Source of the DNA: CAYJFD01 sp964369605
GTDB taxonomy: Bacteria; Bacteroidota; Bacteroidia; Bacteroidales; UBA932
Reading direction: 5' to 3'
DNA length: 64,000 nucleotides
Assembly (NCBI GenBank): GCA_964369605.1
Contig: CAYJFD010000003.1
Span: 21,778-85,777 of the forward strand
Shown here: one piece after another, positions 55,110 to 63,540 of the stretch
Layout: each line of letters opens with the position of its first letter
Position numbering within the stretch: the first letter of the stretch is position 1
The notes under the pieces: model-generated
What the model was told of the DNA's origin: nothing
What the model saw: only the letters and a program-made list of their open reading frames with translations
The model's database searches: none
Made by a program: the position numbers and the translations under genes

Positions 55110-56981
55110 ATGAACATCCTACTAATTAATCCTCCCCTAGTCCAGCTTAACACTCCTTATCAAGCGATAAGCGGTCTATGTTCTTTTCTACGCAGCCACG
55201 ACTACGAGGTCGCTCAATACGATATTGCGATAGAGCTCATCAATCGCATTTTCACGAGGGACTTTCTTAGCCCTATATTCGCAGCTGCCTATGATTGCGA
55301 GGAATTGTCGGATAAGGTAGCAGCTATAGCTATTAACAAAGACAGATATCTGTCAACTATAGAGGTAGTAATTAGGTTTCTCCAGGGCCGAGACGACACC
55401 CTAGCCCTTCGCATAGCATCTAGGGATTTTTTACCTGAGGGGCCACGATTTAGAACAATAGACCAAGATAATCTAGATTGGAACTTTGGAAATGTTGGAA
55501 TTCAAGATAAGGCAAAGTATCTAGCTACACTATATCTTGAGGACCTGAGCGATTTCATTTCAGAGCTTGTCTCTCCTGATTTCGGAATGATAAAATATGC
55601 TGAACAGATAGCACTTTTTGCCCCAAACTTCGAGGAGTTAGAGGAGATGCTACACGAAGAGCGAAATATGATAGAACTCCTTCTTTTAGAAATATTAAAA
55701 GAAAGACTAGATAGTTGCCAAGGATCCCTTCCTAATTTGATAGGCTTTAGTATTCCCTTCCCTGGAACACTAGCTTCTAGCCTATTGATGGCTAAGTATA
55801 TTAAGGAGCAACATCCAGATATAAAAATAGTCTTCGGCGGGGGCTATATTAACACCGAACTCAGACAGTTATCTGATACTAGTATTTTCAAGTACACTGA
55901 CTACATCTGTTTCGATGACGGAGAACTCCCCCTTCTTCGCCTTTGTGAATTTATAGAGGGTAAATGTGATAGGAGTGATTTAGTTAGAACGATCTACTGC
56001 GAGGAATCAGATGGCAGCTTAGTTATCGCCGAGCAGCTAAACTCAGAAGACAACATTCCTTTTAAGCAGCTTCCAGCTCCTGTTTTTGATGATATTCAGT
56101 GGGAGAAATACATCTCTACTATGGATATGACAAACCCTATGCACAGGTTATGGAGCGATGGTAAATGGATAAAACTCACCTTTGCCCATGGATGCTACTG
56201 GGCAAAATGCGCTTTTTGCGACACTACACTAGACTATATCAAGCGTTTTGAAACTCAGGATGTAGACTTCCTATTAGATAAGATCGAGCTCATAATAAAA
56301 GAAACTGGTATACGCGCTTTTCATTTTATAGACGAGGCCCTTCCTCCCAAACTCCTTATTCGTTTCGCTGAGAAAGTTATAGAGAGAAAGCTAATTATCT
56401 CTTTTTGGGGAAATGTTCGTTTTGACACTTATTATAGCGATGAGCACTGTAGTTTATTAGCTCAGGCAGGCTGTATAGCCGTATCTGGAGGACTAGAGGT
56501 AGCCTCAGAGAGAGTGCTAAAACTAATCAACAAAGGAATTAGCCTAAAAGATGCAAAATTTGTTTTAAGCAACTTTTCATCTAATGGAATCCTTGTGCAC
56601 GCCTACCTTATGTATGGATTCCCAACACAAAGTTACCAAGAAACTATTGACTCTTTGGAGGTAGTTAGACAATTTTTTGAAATGGGTCTGATTCACTCTG
56701 GCTTTTGGCACCGCTTTGCTCTAACTCTTCACAGTCCCGTGGGGCAAAATCCGGAACTATTTAAGATAAAGCCGATTTCAGTTTATCAGAACTACGCTCC
56801 ATTTGCCAATAATGCTCTTGACTTTGAAGACCCCTCTAGCTCGAAGATTAATTATAACAAAGTAGACGCTGCTCTGAAAAACTCCATTTATAATTATATG
56901 CAGGGAGTAGGATTTGATATACCTATCAATAAGTGGTTTAAGGACAAGAATGCCCGTCCAAGTTCCTTAGCCAAAGTATAA
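55110..56981 (+). CDS. B12-binding radical SAM protein of unknown reaction
   Basis: The N-terminal ~300 residues form a cobalamin-binding-like domain, opening with MNILLINPPLVQLNTPYQA and with FGGGYINTE and DDGE later, plus a helical insertion. The radical SAM core follows, with cysteines at 362, 367 and 370 in HGCYWAKCAFCD. This is CX4CX2C spacing, one residue longer than the usual CX3CX2C, a variant I recall in some B12-radical SAM families. The product is 623 aa. No substrate is visible. It ends 44 bp inside the convergent acyl-CoA reductase gene. Confidence 0.85.
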   Translation: MNILLINPPLVQLNTPYQAISGLCSFLRSHDYEVAQYDIAIELINRIFTRDFLSPIFAAAYDCEELSDKVAAIAINKDRYLSTIEVVIRFLQGRDDTLALRIASRDFLPEGPRFRTIDQDNLDWNFGNVGIQDKAKYLATLYLEDLSDFISELVSPDFGMIKYAEQIALFAPNFEELEEMLHEERNMIELLLLEILKERLDSCQGSLPNLIGFSIPFPGTLASSLLMAKYIKEQHPDIKIVFGGGYINTELRQLSDTSIFKYTDYICFDDGELPLLRLCEFIEGKCDRSDLVRTIYCEESDGSLVIAEQLNSEDNIPFKQLPAPVFDDIQWEKYISTMDMTNPMHRLWSDGKWIKLTFAHGCYWAKCAFCDTTLDYIKRFETQDVDFLLDKIELIIKETGIRAFHFIDEALPPKLLIRFAEKVIERKLIISFWGNVRFDTYYSDEHCSLLAQAGCIAVSGGLEVASERVLKLINKGISLKDAKFVLSNFSSNGILVHAYLMYGFPTQSYQETIDSLEVVRQFFEMGLIHSGFWHRFALTLHSPVGQNPELFKIKPISVYQNYAPFANNALDFEDPSSSKINYNKVDAALKNSIYNYMQGVGFDIPINKWFKDKNARPSSLAKV

Positions 56982-57945
56982 GATCTACTCCATCTGGATA
57001 ATCTGTTAATAGTGGAGCCTGCGCCCCTCCAAACTCAGTATATACTTTCTGTATATGGTTATGGTTTCTTTTGAAAAATTCGCCTGGTTCTGTTATATCT
57101 TTATAGTTAACAAAAGAACATATCCCTAGTGGTAGGTCAAGATTATCTGTATTTAGAAACAGAAACTTTCCTGTATCTACATAGTTCTCTCCTCGCATTT
57201 TAAAAAGTGCCCTATTCTTTAAGTACAGCTTTGAGAACAGACCCAAAGGATGATTATCTAGCACAGCGTTAATATAAGTAGATAGCTGGGAGAAATCATA
57301 ATTTTCTGGAACGAATATTTTAGAAACACTTCGACATCCCATTCCATAATACATTAAGATATCTTCAGCTAAAGCTTTAAGCTCATTATCTGTTTCATCA
57401 CCTTTTAGAACAGCATAGCTAGTCCTAGATGCTCTTAGAAGCTTAGGTAAAGATGGAAAGCTGAGTTTGAAATAATCCGCCGCTTGATTACTTCCCATCG
57501 TGACTAAGGCATCCAAGTCCGTATTCTCCAGCTCCTGCGACGAGACATAGCTTAATTCGGGGAAGAAAACAGGTAGTAAGTAGGGATCTTTTGATGATAA
57601 TTTTATTATCGGTGTATTTCCTGTTATAATGCATATTATTAAATCTGCGATTCCTACCAGAGGAAGGTTTCCCGCCATTACTATTCCGACTCTATGCGCC
57701 ATTTTTGAAGTGCCATTTTCTAGGCTATAACTCTCCACTACGTTTATTAGGGCCTGCTCAGAAAGATAATTTTTTACTATATTTTCGAGCGCAAACCTTT
57801 GCATCTTCGGAGTAAAAAATGGGTTCAGTTCTGAACCTAGAATAATAGCATTTTCTAGATCTTCCCACGAGTATTCATTAGGAGACAAGAGCCATCTTTC
57901 TATTTTCTTTCCTAGCTGCACTAGTTTTGCACAATTTTCTTTCAT
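56938..57945 (-). CDS. LuxC-like acyl-CoA reductase
   Basis: LuxC-type enzymes reduce fatty acyl-CoA or acyl-enzyme to an aldehyde. The fold is aldehyde-dehydrogenase-like: VGIVMAGNLPLVGIADLI for nucleotide binding, and YYGMGCRSVSKIFVP containing the likely catalytic Cys. I place the start at MKENCAKLVQ (57945; 335 aa), because the first ATG of the frame (57969) would lie inside the promoter -7 box. In Bacteroides a similar gene sits next to serC-serA-DUF1015, and here those genes are just across the divergent promoter. Confidence 0.82.
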   Translation of the reverse strand: MKENCAKLVQLGKKIERWLLSPNEYSWEDLENAIILGSELNPFFTPKMQRFALENIVKNYLSEQALINVVESYSLENGTSKMAHRVGIVMAGNLPLVGIADLIICIITGNTPIIKLSSKDPYLLPVFFPELSYVSSQELENTDLDALVTMGSNQAADYFKLSFPSLPKLLRASRTSYAVLKGDETDNELKALAEDILMYYGMGCRSVSKIFVPENYDFSQLSTYINAVLDNHPLGLFSKLYLKNRALFKMRGENYVDTGKFLFLNTDNLDLPLGICSFVNYKDITEPGEFFKRNHNHIQKVYTEFGGAQAPLLTDYPDGVDLILWLRNLDGHSCP

Positions 57946-57966
57946 TTTTGTTACTATATATATATG

Positions 57967-57993
57967 CAAAGTTAAGAAAACTTATTAACTTTG
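57967..57993. promoter_or_regulatory. Symmetrical divergent -7 boxes (acyl-CoA reductase gene and yigZ)
   Basis: CAAAGTTA (57967-57974; TAACTTTG on the minus strand) and TAACTTTG (57986-57993) are 11 bp apart in an inverted arrangement: GCAAAGTTAAG, four As, then CTTATTAACTTTGC. Both match the -7 consensus. The site could also be an operator. Confidence 0.5.
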
Positions 57994-58003
57994 CTTAATA
58001 GAA

Positions 58004-58618
58004 ATGGAAAGTAAAAACTCAGCACTACCAGACTGCTACCAAAGTATCAAATCTCCGTCAGAGGGTATATATAAAGACAAAGGCAGTAAATTTCTATCTT
58101 TCGCTTACCCAGTAGAAAGCGAAGAGGAGATAAAAACTCTCATTTCTCACCTTAAAAAGGAATATTACGATGCTAGACATCACTGCTATGCATATAGACT
58201 TGGACATCTTGGCGATACTTGGAGATTCAATGATGATGGAGAACCGTCCTCAACTGCTGGAAAGCCTATCTATGGACAGCTACTATCTAATAATCTAAGC
58301 GACATTTTAATAGTGGTAGTACGCTACTTTGGAGGTACGAAATTAGGGGTTCCTGGATTAATTAAAGCATATAAGGCTGGTGCAGAAGATGCCATCAACA
58401 ATGCGGCTATCATCGAGAAAATCGCATGTAATAATATTAGAGTCCAGTACTCTTACGAAAATATGAATGGGGTTATGAAAGTACTAAAAGACTTTGGATT
58501 AGCACCCATCTCACAAAATTTTGACAATATCTGTGAGATAGATTTAAGAGTTCGCCTAAGTGATACTCAAAGATTTATTGACATTATCAAAGAACAAACG
58601 ATTAATATAACTATTTAA
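58004..58618 (+). CDS. yigZ: YigZ/IMPACT family protein
   Basis: The 204-aa protein has the UPF0029/IMPACT N-domain with KGSKFLSFAYPV, ARHHCYAYRLG, RFNDDGEPSSTAGKPI and VRYFGGTKLGVPGL, then a short DUF1949-like C-domain. The family's function is unsettled; the mammalian IMPACT protein regulates the GCN2 kinase. It starts 10 bp after a -7 box and is 11 bp upstream of pyrB. Confidence 0.93.
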   Translation: MESKNSALPDCYQSIKSPSEGIYKDKGSKFLSFAYPVESEEEIKTLISHLKKEYYDARHHCYAYRLGHLGDTWRFNDDGEPSSTAGKPIYGQLLSNNLSDILIVVVRYFGGTKLGVPGLIKAYKAGAEDAINNAAIIEKIACNNIRVQYSYENMNGVMKVLKDFGLAPISQNFDNICEIDLRVRLSDTQRFIDIIKEQTINITI

Positions 58619-58629
58619 AATATAAACTT

Positions 58630-59535
58630 ATGCCTAAGAGTCTAATTTCAATTCACGATTTCACTAAAGATGAAATAATCCACATCCTAAAAGTGGCCGC
58701 TGATTTTGAGAAGAATAAGAACCAGGACATTCTTAAAAACACAGTGATAGCCAGTATCTTTTTTGAGCCCTCTACGCGCACTAGACTTAGTTTTGAAACT
58801 GCTGCAAATAGATTGGGAGCAAAAGTTATAGGCTTTTCTGATGCGACTAACACTAGTGTAAAAAAAGGAGAAAGTCTTAATGACACTATTAAAATGTTGT
58901 CAAATTATGCTGACTTGATAGTTATGAGACATCCTCTTGAAGGAAGTGCAAGATATGCTTCTGAAGTAGCTAGTGTACCCGTTGTTAACGCTGGGGACGG
59001 CGCAAACCAACATCCTACTCAGACTCTCCTAGACCTCTACTCAATTCTTGAGACTCAAGGCACATTAGAGAATATAAATATCAACCTAGTAGGCGACTTA
59101 AAATACGGAAGAACTGTTCACTCTCTTCTTCAGGCTCTTTCGCATTTTTCTCCAAGCTTCACATTTACCTCTCCTCATGAACTTAGAATGCCTAAGGAAT
59201 ATCGAGATTTTCTTAAAGCAAGGGGTATACCATATAGAAAGACTACAGATATAGAAGAATACTTAAACGAAAGTGATATTCTATATATGACTAGAATACA
59301 AGGAGAGCGCTTCACAGACGTAATGGAGTATGAAAAAGTTAAGAATGTATATAACCTTTGTGCCTCTATGTTAACTGGAGTAAAGGATAATTTAAAGATA
59401 CTTCATCCACTTCCTAGAGTACAAGAGATAGCTACCGATGTCGACGAAACAAAATTTGCACACTACTTTAAGCAGGCTGAAAACGGAGTATACGTTAGAA
59501 TGGCCATCATTTCATATTTATTAGGTAAACGATAA
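58630..59535 (+). CDS. pyrB: Aspartate carbamoyltransferase catalytic subunit
   Basis: PyrB joins carbamoyl phosphate and aspartate in pyrimidine synthesis. The carbamoyl phosphate motif FEPSTRTRLSFE, HPTQTLLDLYS, and the aspartate-site HPLPRVQEI are intact. The 301-aa length fits. It is followed after 15 bp by the regulatory subunit gene pyrI, so a class B (E. coli-like) ATCase is expected. Confidence 0.97.
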   Translation: MPKSLISIHDFTKDEIIHILKVAADFEKNKNQDILKNTVIASIFFEPSTRTRLSFETAANRLGAKVIGFSDATNTSVKKGESLNDTIKMLSNYADLIVMRHPLEGSARYASEVASVPVVNAGDGANQHPTQTLLDLYSILETQGTLENININLVGDLKYGRTVHSLLQALSHFSPSFTFTSPHELRMPKEYRDFLKARGIPYRKTTDIEEYLNESDILYMTRIQGERFTDVMEYEKVKNVYNLCASMLTGVKDNLKILHPLPRVQEIATDVDETKFAHYFKQAENGVYVRMAIISYLLGKR

Positions 59536-59550
59536 AAAAGAACTCAGATT

Positions 59551-59997
59551 ATGAATTCAGAAAAACAACTCAAAGTAAGTGCCATTAAGAATGGTACTGT
59601 ACTTGATCATATCCCTTCAAACCAACTTTTCAATGTTCTTAACGTTCTTGACCTAAAGGACTACCAAGAGCCTGTAACTTTTGGATTTAACTACGACAGT
59701 AAGTCTATGGGCAAAAAAGGCATTATCAAGATCTCAGAAAGGCTATTTAGAGAAGATGAGATAAATATGATCGCTCTTTATGCACCAAATGCATGTATGA
59801 ATATCATTGAAAATTTTGAAGTAGTACAAAAGAAAATATTAAGATTACCAGAAAAAGTTTCAGCCATCGTAAAATGCGTTAATCCATCCTGCATCACAAA
59901 TCATGAAGCGATTGAGACTCAGTTCACTACAGCTAAAGGAAAGAATAAAATTAAACTCATTTGTCGCTATTGTGAAAAAATAACTGAAATATTATAA
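59551..59997 (+). CDS. pyrI: Aspartate carbamoyltransferase regulatory subunit
   Basis: PyrI binds CTP/ATP and controls the PyrB trimer. The 148-aa protein has the allosteric N-domain (KVSAIKNGTVLDHIPSNQLF) and a C-terminal zinc domain with four Cys in CVNPSCITN and CRYCEK. It directly follows pyrB. Confidence 0.96.
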   Translation: MNSEKQLKVSAIKNGTVLDHIPSNQLFNVLNVLDLKDYQEPVTFGFNYDSKSMGKKGIIKISERLFREDEINMIALYAPNACMNIIENFEVVQKKILRLPEKVSAIVKCVNPSCITNHEAIETQFTTAKGKNKIKLICRYCEKITEIL

Positions 59998-60004
59998 AAT
60001 TTTA

Positions 60005-60012
60005 TAACTTTG
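60005..60012 (+). promoter_or_regulatory. Candidate -7 box for serC
   Basis: TAACTTTG lies 45 bp before the serC ATG in the pyrI-serC gap. No -33 box is visible, so serC may have its own start within the operon. Confidence 0.4.
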
Positions 60013-60057
60013 CCCCGATAAAGACTAATCAAATATAAAAAAAATAATATATAAAAA

Positions 60058-61131
60058 ATGAAAACAGCTTATAATTTTAATGCAGGTCCTTGCGTTCTTC
60101 CAAGAACAGCAGTTGACGCAGCTATCGAGGCTTTAAAAGACTTTAAAGGTACTGGTATATCGGTTATTGAACAGTCTCACAGATGTAAAGAGTGGGAAGC
60201 AACTATGGAAGAGTGTCGCCAATTATGGAAAGATCTTCTTAACATTCCTGATAACTACAGCGTATTATTTATGGGTGGTGGAGCTTCACTTCAATTCCTT
60301 TATGTTGCTATGAACCTTCTTGAGAACAAGGCAGCTTATTTAGAGACAGGAGTTTGGGCTAAGAAAGCACTTAAAGAGGCTAAAGGTCTTGGTAATGCTT
60401 ACGCAATAGCATCTTCAGCAGATAAAACTTATAACTACATCCCAAAGGGTTACGAAATACCTTCTGACCTTGATTATTTCCATATTACAACAAATAATAC
60501 TATCTACGGAACTGAAATCCATGAGGATATGGATTGTCCAGTAAACTTAGTAGCTGATATGTCATCAGATATTATGAGCCGTCCTGTAGACGTATCAAAA
60601 TACGCTCTTATCTATGGTGGAGCTCAGAAGAATGTAGGTCCAGCTGGTACTGTATTTGTTATCGTACGTAACGACGTATTAGGAAAAGTAACTCGTTACA
60701 TCCCTACTATGCTTGACTACAGAACTCACATCGAAGGTGATTCTATGTTCAATACTCCTCCAGTATTCCCTATCTTCGTTATGAACGAAACTCTTAAGTG
60801 GGTAAAAGAAATGGGTGGTCTAGAGGCTATGTACGAGCACAACAAGAAGAAGGCAGCTATCCTTTACAATGAGATCGACAGAAACAGCCTATTTAGAGGT
60901 ACTGCAGCTGTTGAAGATCGTTCACTTATGAACATCTGTTTCATTATGGCAGAAGGAAGAGAAGATCTTCAAGATGAGTTCTTCGCATTCGCTAAGGAAA
61001 GAGGTATGGTAGGAATTAAAGGTCACCGTTCAGTAGGTGGTTTCAGAGCTTCTACTTATAATGCTTGTCCTGTTGAGGCTATTGAGGCTTTAGTGGCTTG
61101 TATGCAAGAATTCGAGCAAAAACACAAATAA
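60058..61131 (+). CDS. serC: Phosphoserine aminotransferase
   Basis: SerC turns 3-phosphohydroxypyruvate into phosphoserine, the second step of serine synthesis, and also serves PLP synthesis upstream of PdxA. The N-terminus [24 protein letters not shown] and [10 protein letters not shown] are typical, and the PLP Lys is in [12 protein letters not shown]. The length (357 aa) is normal. It is followed by serA and the DUF1015 gene, a linkage common in Bacteroidota. Confidence 0.97.
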   Translation: MKTAYNFNAGPCVLPRTAVDAAIEALKDFKGTGISVIEQSHRCKEWEATMEECRQLWKDLLNIPDNYSVLFMGGGASLQFLYVAMNLLENKAAYLETGVWAKKALKEAKGLGNAYAIASSADKTYNYIPKGYEIPSDLDYFHITTNNTIYGTEIHEDMDCPVNLVADMSSDIMSRPVDVSKYALIYGGAQKNVGPAGTVFVIVRNDVLGKVTRYIPTMLDYRTHIEGDSMFNTPPVFPIFVMNETLKWVKEMGGLEAMYEHNKKKAAILYNEIDRNSLFRGTAAVEDRSLMNICFIMAEGREDLQDEFFAFAKERGMVGIKGHRSVGGFRASTYNACPVEAIEALVACMQEFEQKHK

Positions 61132-61231
61132 ACGAAAAAAAATGGAACTAAATATACTACAGCGTCAAGTACCTAAATCTGGAACTGAGACCGTTAATTT
61201 TAATTCCACCGAAATACATAGAATAGATAAA

Positions 61232-62152
61232 ATGAAAGTATTAGTATTAACGGATAAACCTTTCTCAAAGGTAGCAGTAGATGGCATCCGTGAAATAGTT
61301 GAGGCTGCAGGATTTGAATTCGCTGCCTTAGAAAAATATACTGAACAAGCTCAAGTTTTTGAAGCTGTTGCAGATGTAGACGCACTTATCGTACGTTCTG
61401 ACAAGGTTACAAGAGAAGTAATCGACGCTGCAAAGAACCTTAAAATCGTTGTTAGAGCAGGTGCTGGTTTTGATAACCTAGACCTAGAGGCTTGTACAGA
61501 AAGAGGTATAGTAGCTATGAACACTCCAGGTCAGAACTCAAATGCAGTAGCAGAGTTAGCACTTGGTATGATGGTATTTATGGCTCGTACTCAGTTCACT
61601 CCTGCTACAGGATCTGAGCTTTGTGGTAAGACATTAGGTATACATGCTTATGGTAACGTAGGTCGTCTAGTTGCTAATATCGCTAGAGGTTTTGGTATGA
61701 AGATTATGGCTTTTGATCCATTCGTAGCTACTGAGGCTATGGAGGCAGAAGGTATTATCGTAGCTAAAGATGTAAAAGAGCTATACGCTAGCTCTGATTA
61801 CCTATCACTGCACATTCCAGCTACAGCTGAAACTAAAGGTTCTATAGGTTATGATCTACTTACATCTATGCCTAAGGGAGCGTGTCTAGTAAACACAGCT
61901 AGAAAAGAAGTTATTAACGAAGAAGAAATGGTTAAGGCACTTGCTGAAAGAACAGATCTTAAATATGCTACTGATATTGCACCAGCAAACATCGAGGAGC
62001 TACAAGAGAAATTCGGTCTAAGAGTATTCGCTACTTCTAAGAAAATGGGTGCTCAAACTAGCGAGGCTAATGTAAACGCTGGTCTAGCTGCAGCTAACCA
62101 AATCGTTGATTTCATCAAGAACGGTAACAAGAAATTCCAAGTAAATAAGTAA
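61232..62152 (+). CDS. serA: D-3-phosphoglycerate dehydrogenase, Bacteroidota type
   Basis: SerA begins serine synthesis by oxidising 3-phosphoglycerate. I chose the ATG at 61232 (MKVLVLTDKPF; 306 aa), which matches the start of relatives I recall. An ATG at 61142, only 10 bp after serC, would add 30 unrelated residues. The NAD motif is GIHAYGNVGRLVANIARGFG and the substrate Arg region is VNTARKEV. The usual catalytic His (PHLGAST context) is replaced by Lys271 in SKKMGAQT. There is no ACT domain, so feedback control by serine through ACT is absent. Confidence 0.93.
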   Translation: MKVLVLTDKPFSKVAVDGIREIVEAAGFEFAALEKYTEQAQVFEAVADVDALIVRSDKVTREVIDAAKNLKIVVRAGAGFDNLDLEACTERGIVAMNTPGQNSNAVAELALGMMVFMARTQFTPATGSELCGKTLGIHAYGNVGRLVANIARGFGMKIMAFDPFVATEAMEAEGIIVAKDVKELYASSDYLSLHIPATAETKGSIGYDLLTSMPKGACLVNTARKEVINEEEMVKALAERTDLKYATDIAPANIEELQEKFGLRVFATSKKMGAQTSEANVNAGLAAANQIVDFIKNGNKKFQVNK

Positions 62153-62163
62153 AATAATATATC

Positions 62164-63405
62164 ATGGTAAAAGTTAAACCATTTGCGGCGGTACGCCCTC
62201 CAAAAGCAATTGCAAAAGAAGTTGCTTCGCGTCCTTATGACGTTCTTAACTCAGCTGAAGCTCAAGCAGAAGCTGGCGAAAAATCTCTTCTTCACATTAT
62301 CAAGCCTGAGATCGATTTCAAACCAATTATTGATGAGCACTCACAAGAGGCTTACGATAAAGCGGTTGAGAACTTCAAGCTATGGCAAGAGAAAGGATGG
62401 TTAGTTCAAGACCAGAAAGAGTGCTACTATGTTTACGCTCAAACAATGGACGGAAGAACTCAGTACGGTATTGCACTTTGTGCTAATACTCAAGACTATA
62501 TGGAAGGTAACATCAAGAAGCACGAGCTAACTCGTCCAGATAAGGAAGAGGATAGAATGATTCACGTTCGTATTCAAGATGCTAATATCGAGCCTGTATT
62601 TTTTGCATACCCTGATAATAGCGAAATAGACGCTATCGTTAGCCGTTATGTAGCAGGAACTCCTGAGTACGATTTCGTAGCTGAGGACGGTTTCGGTCAC
62701 CACCTTTGGATTATTGATAACGATGCTGATATCGCTCGTATCACTGAACTTTTCGCTCAAACACCAGCTTTCTATGTAGCTGATGGACACCACAGAACAG
62801 CAGCTGCTGCTCTTGTAGGGGAAGAGAAGCGTAAAGCTAATCCTAACCACACAGGAGATGAGGAGTATAATTTCTTCCTATCTGTAGTATTCCCTGAGAG
62901 CCAACTTAAGATTATTGACTATAATCGCGTAGTTAAAGATCTTAACGGTATGTCAAAGGAGCAGTTCATCGCAGCTCTTTCTAACGATTTTAACGTAGAA
63001 GAAAAAGGAACTGAAATCTACACTCCTAACGCTCTTCATAATTTTGCTATGTACATCGATGGTAAGTGGTACTCACTTACTGCTAAGGAAGGAACTTATG
63101 ATGACAACGATCCTATCGGAATCCTTGACGTTACAGTATGCTCTAACCTAATCTTCGACAAGTTATTAGGAATGAAAGACTTAAGAACTGATAAGAGAAT
63201 CGACTTCGTAGGTGGTATTCGTGGACTAGGTGAACTTTCTCGTAGAGTAGACTCAGGTGAGATGGCTGCAGCTTTCGCTCTTTACCCAGTATCTATGCGT
63301 CAGTTAATTAATATCTCTGACACTAACAATATCATGCCTCCTAAGACTACTTGGTTCGAGCCTAAGCTTCGTTCAGGTATTACTATACACAAGCTTTCTA
63401 AGTAA
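62164..63405 (+). CDS. DUF1015 family protein
   Basis: The 413-aa protein starts VKPFAAVRPPKAIAKEVASRPYDV and contains the conserved YVADGHHRTAAAAL, both typical of DUF1015. The biochemical role is unknown; its steady position after serC-serA in Bacteroidota suggests a link to serine or one-carbon metabolism. It lies 11 bp downstream of serA and ends at a strong terminator. Confidence 0.93.
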   Translation: MVKVKPFAAVRPPKAIAKEVASRPYDVLNSAEAQAEAGEKSLLHIIKPEIDFKPIIDEHSQEAYDKAVENFKLWQEKGWLVQDQKECYYVYAQTMDGRTQYGIALCANTQDYMEGNIKKHELTRPDKEEDRMIHVRIQDANIEPVFFAYPDNSEIDAIVSRYVAGTPEYDFVAEDGFGHHLWIIDNDADIARITELFAQTPAFYVADGHHRTAAAALVGEEKRKANPNHTGDEEYNFFLSVVFPESQLKIIDYNRVVKDLNGMSKEQFIAALSNDFNVEEKGTEIYTPNALHNFAMYIDGKWYSLTAKEGTYDDNDPIGILDVTVCSNLIFDKLLGMKDLRTDKRIDFVGGIRGLGELSRRVDSGEMAAAFALYPVSMRQLINISDTNNIMPPKTTWFEPKLRSGITIHKLSK

Positions 63406-63426
63406 TTAGAATAGTTTAAACTATAG

Positions 63427-63461
63427 AGCTACTAACATTCGATTGTTAGTAGCTTTTTTTA
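63427..63461 (+). terminator. Terminator of the yigZ-to-DUF1015 gene series
   Basis: AGCTACTAAC (63427-63436) pairs perfectly with GTTAGTAGCT (63445-63454), followed by a run of Ts. Confidence 0.88.
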
Positions 63462-63540
63462 TTCTATATGTAATCGCACTTCGACTTGTATTATTAAAAT
63501 TACTTTAGTAAATTTACGGAAACTATTAAACAAAATAAAT

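Noticed and set aside
61142..61231. A 30-residue N-terminal extension of SerA
   Set aside because: The residues do not fit the family and MKVLVLTDKPF is the usual start. The close spacing to serC leaves some doubt, so it is mentioned with the gene.
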